DNA of 12,080 nucleotides from Candidatus Altarchaeum sp. (GTDB lineage: Archaea; Altiarchaeota; Altiarchaeia; Altiarchaeales; Altiarchaeaceae): NCBI GenBank assembly GCA_018260755.1, contig JAGTWP010000041.1, positions 1-12,080 on the forward strand, written 5' to 3'. Shown one piece after another: positions 11,810 through 12,080 of the stretch (position 1 is the first letter of the stretch; every line of letters begins with the position of its first letter). Position numbers and translations under genes: made by a program. The notes under the pieces are model-generated. The model had not been told where the DNA came from. It worked only from the letters and a program-made list of their open reading frames with translations, and searched no databases.

Positions 11810-12080
11810 ATGTGCAAATGCAAATATTGCGACAGGAAAGCGTATGAGAAAGGCGAGTATTGTATTTTCCACTGCAACAAAGAGAAATTCACAGAGAAAG
11901 AAATAGAAAACTTTAAAACTATATTCTGGAAGGAATTTAAAGCACAGGAAGAAAGTGAAGCAAAAAAATTTAACTTTAGTGGTTTTATTTTTCCTGATAA
12001 TTTTTCTTTTGAAAAAAAAGAATTTAAAAAACCAGTAGACTTTAGGGGTGCGGAATTTAGCGGCGAGGCAAACTTTGAGG
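11810..12080 (+). CDS. Pentapeptide-repeat protein with N-terminal Cys/His cluster (partial)
   Basis: The gene starts at ATG 11810 and runs off the window; 90 codons are visible. The N-terminus MCKCKYCDRKA...YCIFHC has a C-x-C-x2-C group and a C-x3-H-C group within 22 residues, a likely zinc-binding knuckle. A charged helical stretch follows (about 24-55). From about residue 57 the sequence changes to the five-residue rhythm centred on Phe: NFSGF, then PVDFRGAEFSGEANF (75-89). That is the pentapeptide repeat, which folds as a right-handed four-sided beta-helix. Such proteins serve as binding scaffolds or, in some cases, DNA mimics; no specific partner can be named. This Zn-knuckle plus pentapeptide layout recurs in archaeal and bacterial genomes in my recollection. 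The context before the start is attaaaagATG. Confidence 0.85.
   Translation, partial: MCKCKYCDRKAYEKGEYCIFHCNKEKFTEKEIENFKTIFWKEFKAQEESEAKKFNFSGFIFPDNFSFEKKEFKKPVDFRGAEFSGEANFE

Noticed and set aside
1-12080. tRNA, rRNA or insertion-sequence transposase genes
   Set aside because: I looked for tRNA-like G+C-rich cloverleaf segments, conserved rRNA stretches and transposase-like frames and saw none, although a covariance search was not possible here.

Overview
The window is A+T-rich (roughly one third G+C by eye) and looks archaeal. The evidence is a class I (archaeal-type) CCA-adding enzyme, an archaeal-type malate dehydrogenase with a G-x-G-G-R-V-G-S dinucleotide loop, a GH57 alpha-amylase of the kind found in methanogens, a fragment of a Hel308/Ski2-like helicase, a lipobox protein rich in N-glycosylation sequons, and genes that start at an A-rich AAAATG without a Shine-Dalgarno motif. 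A euryarchaeal or altiarchaeal/DPANN-like genome fits best. The exact taxon cannot be read from the sequence.

Layout. Positions 1-403 hold only A+T-rich DNA with short repeats. Next comes a plus-strand run: a small DUF5678-like protein (404-634); a retropepsin-like aspartic protease split by one in-frame TAA (636-1022); a small membrane protein (1073-1498); and a GH57 glycosidase (1516-2889). The last two are each preceded by the same exact 31-bp block. A densely palindromic element (2919-3121) separates them from a lipoprotein (3144-3803). Two ~70-bp near-identical direct repeats (3810-3878 and 5091-5160) then bracket a minus-strand cassette. It holds a beta-class DNA methyltransferase (4178-5035) and a startless reading frame just downstream (3927-4214) that looks like the C-terminal end of a lost partner, possibly a restriction endonuclease. 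A SecB-like hypothetical protein follows (5171-5620, minus), then a repeat-rich spacer (5650-5818) and a truncated helicase (5912-6220).

The right half is mostly housekeeping: CCA-adding enzyme (6419-7858, plus), acetylornithine-type aminotransferase (7886-9052, minus), a DUF4143-type ATPase (9286-10605, plus), NAD-type malate dehydrogenase (10639-11607, minus) and the start of a pentapeptide-repeat protein with an N-terminal Cys/His cluster (11810 to the window end). Gene order alternates in strand, so apart from 404-2889 there is little sign of operons. Four 22-bp iterons lie between the divergent aminotransferase and ATPase genes.

The features most worth attention are non-genic: a hairpin-plus-tail repeat family with copies at 98-150, 3028-3078 and inside the CCA-enzyme coding sequence (6449-6491); the direct repeats around the methyltransferase cassette; the hidden frame after the methyltransferase; and the 22-bp iterons. 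Together with the broken protease and helicase they suggest a genome that accumulates small mobile or palindromic repeats and gene remnants.
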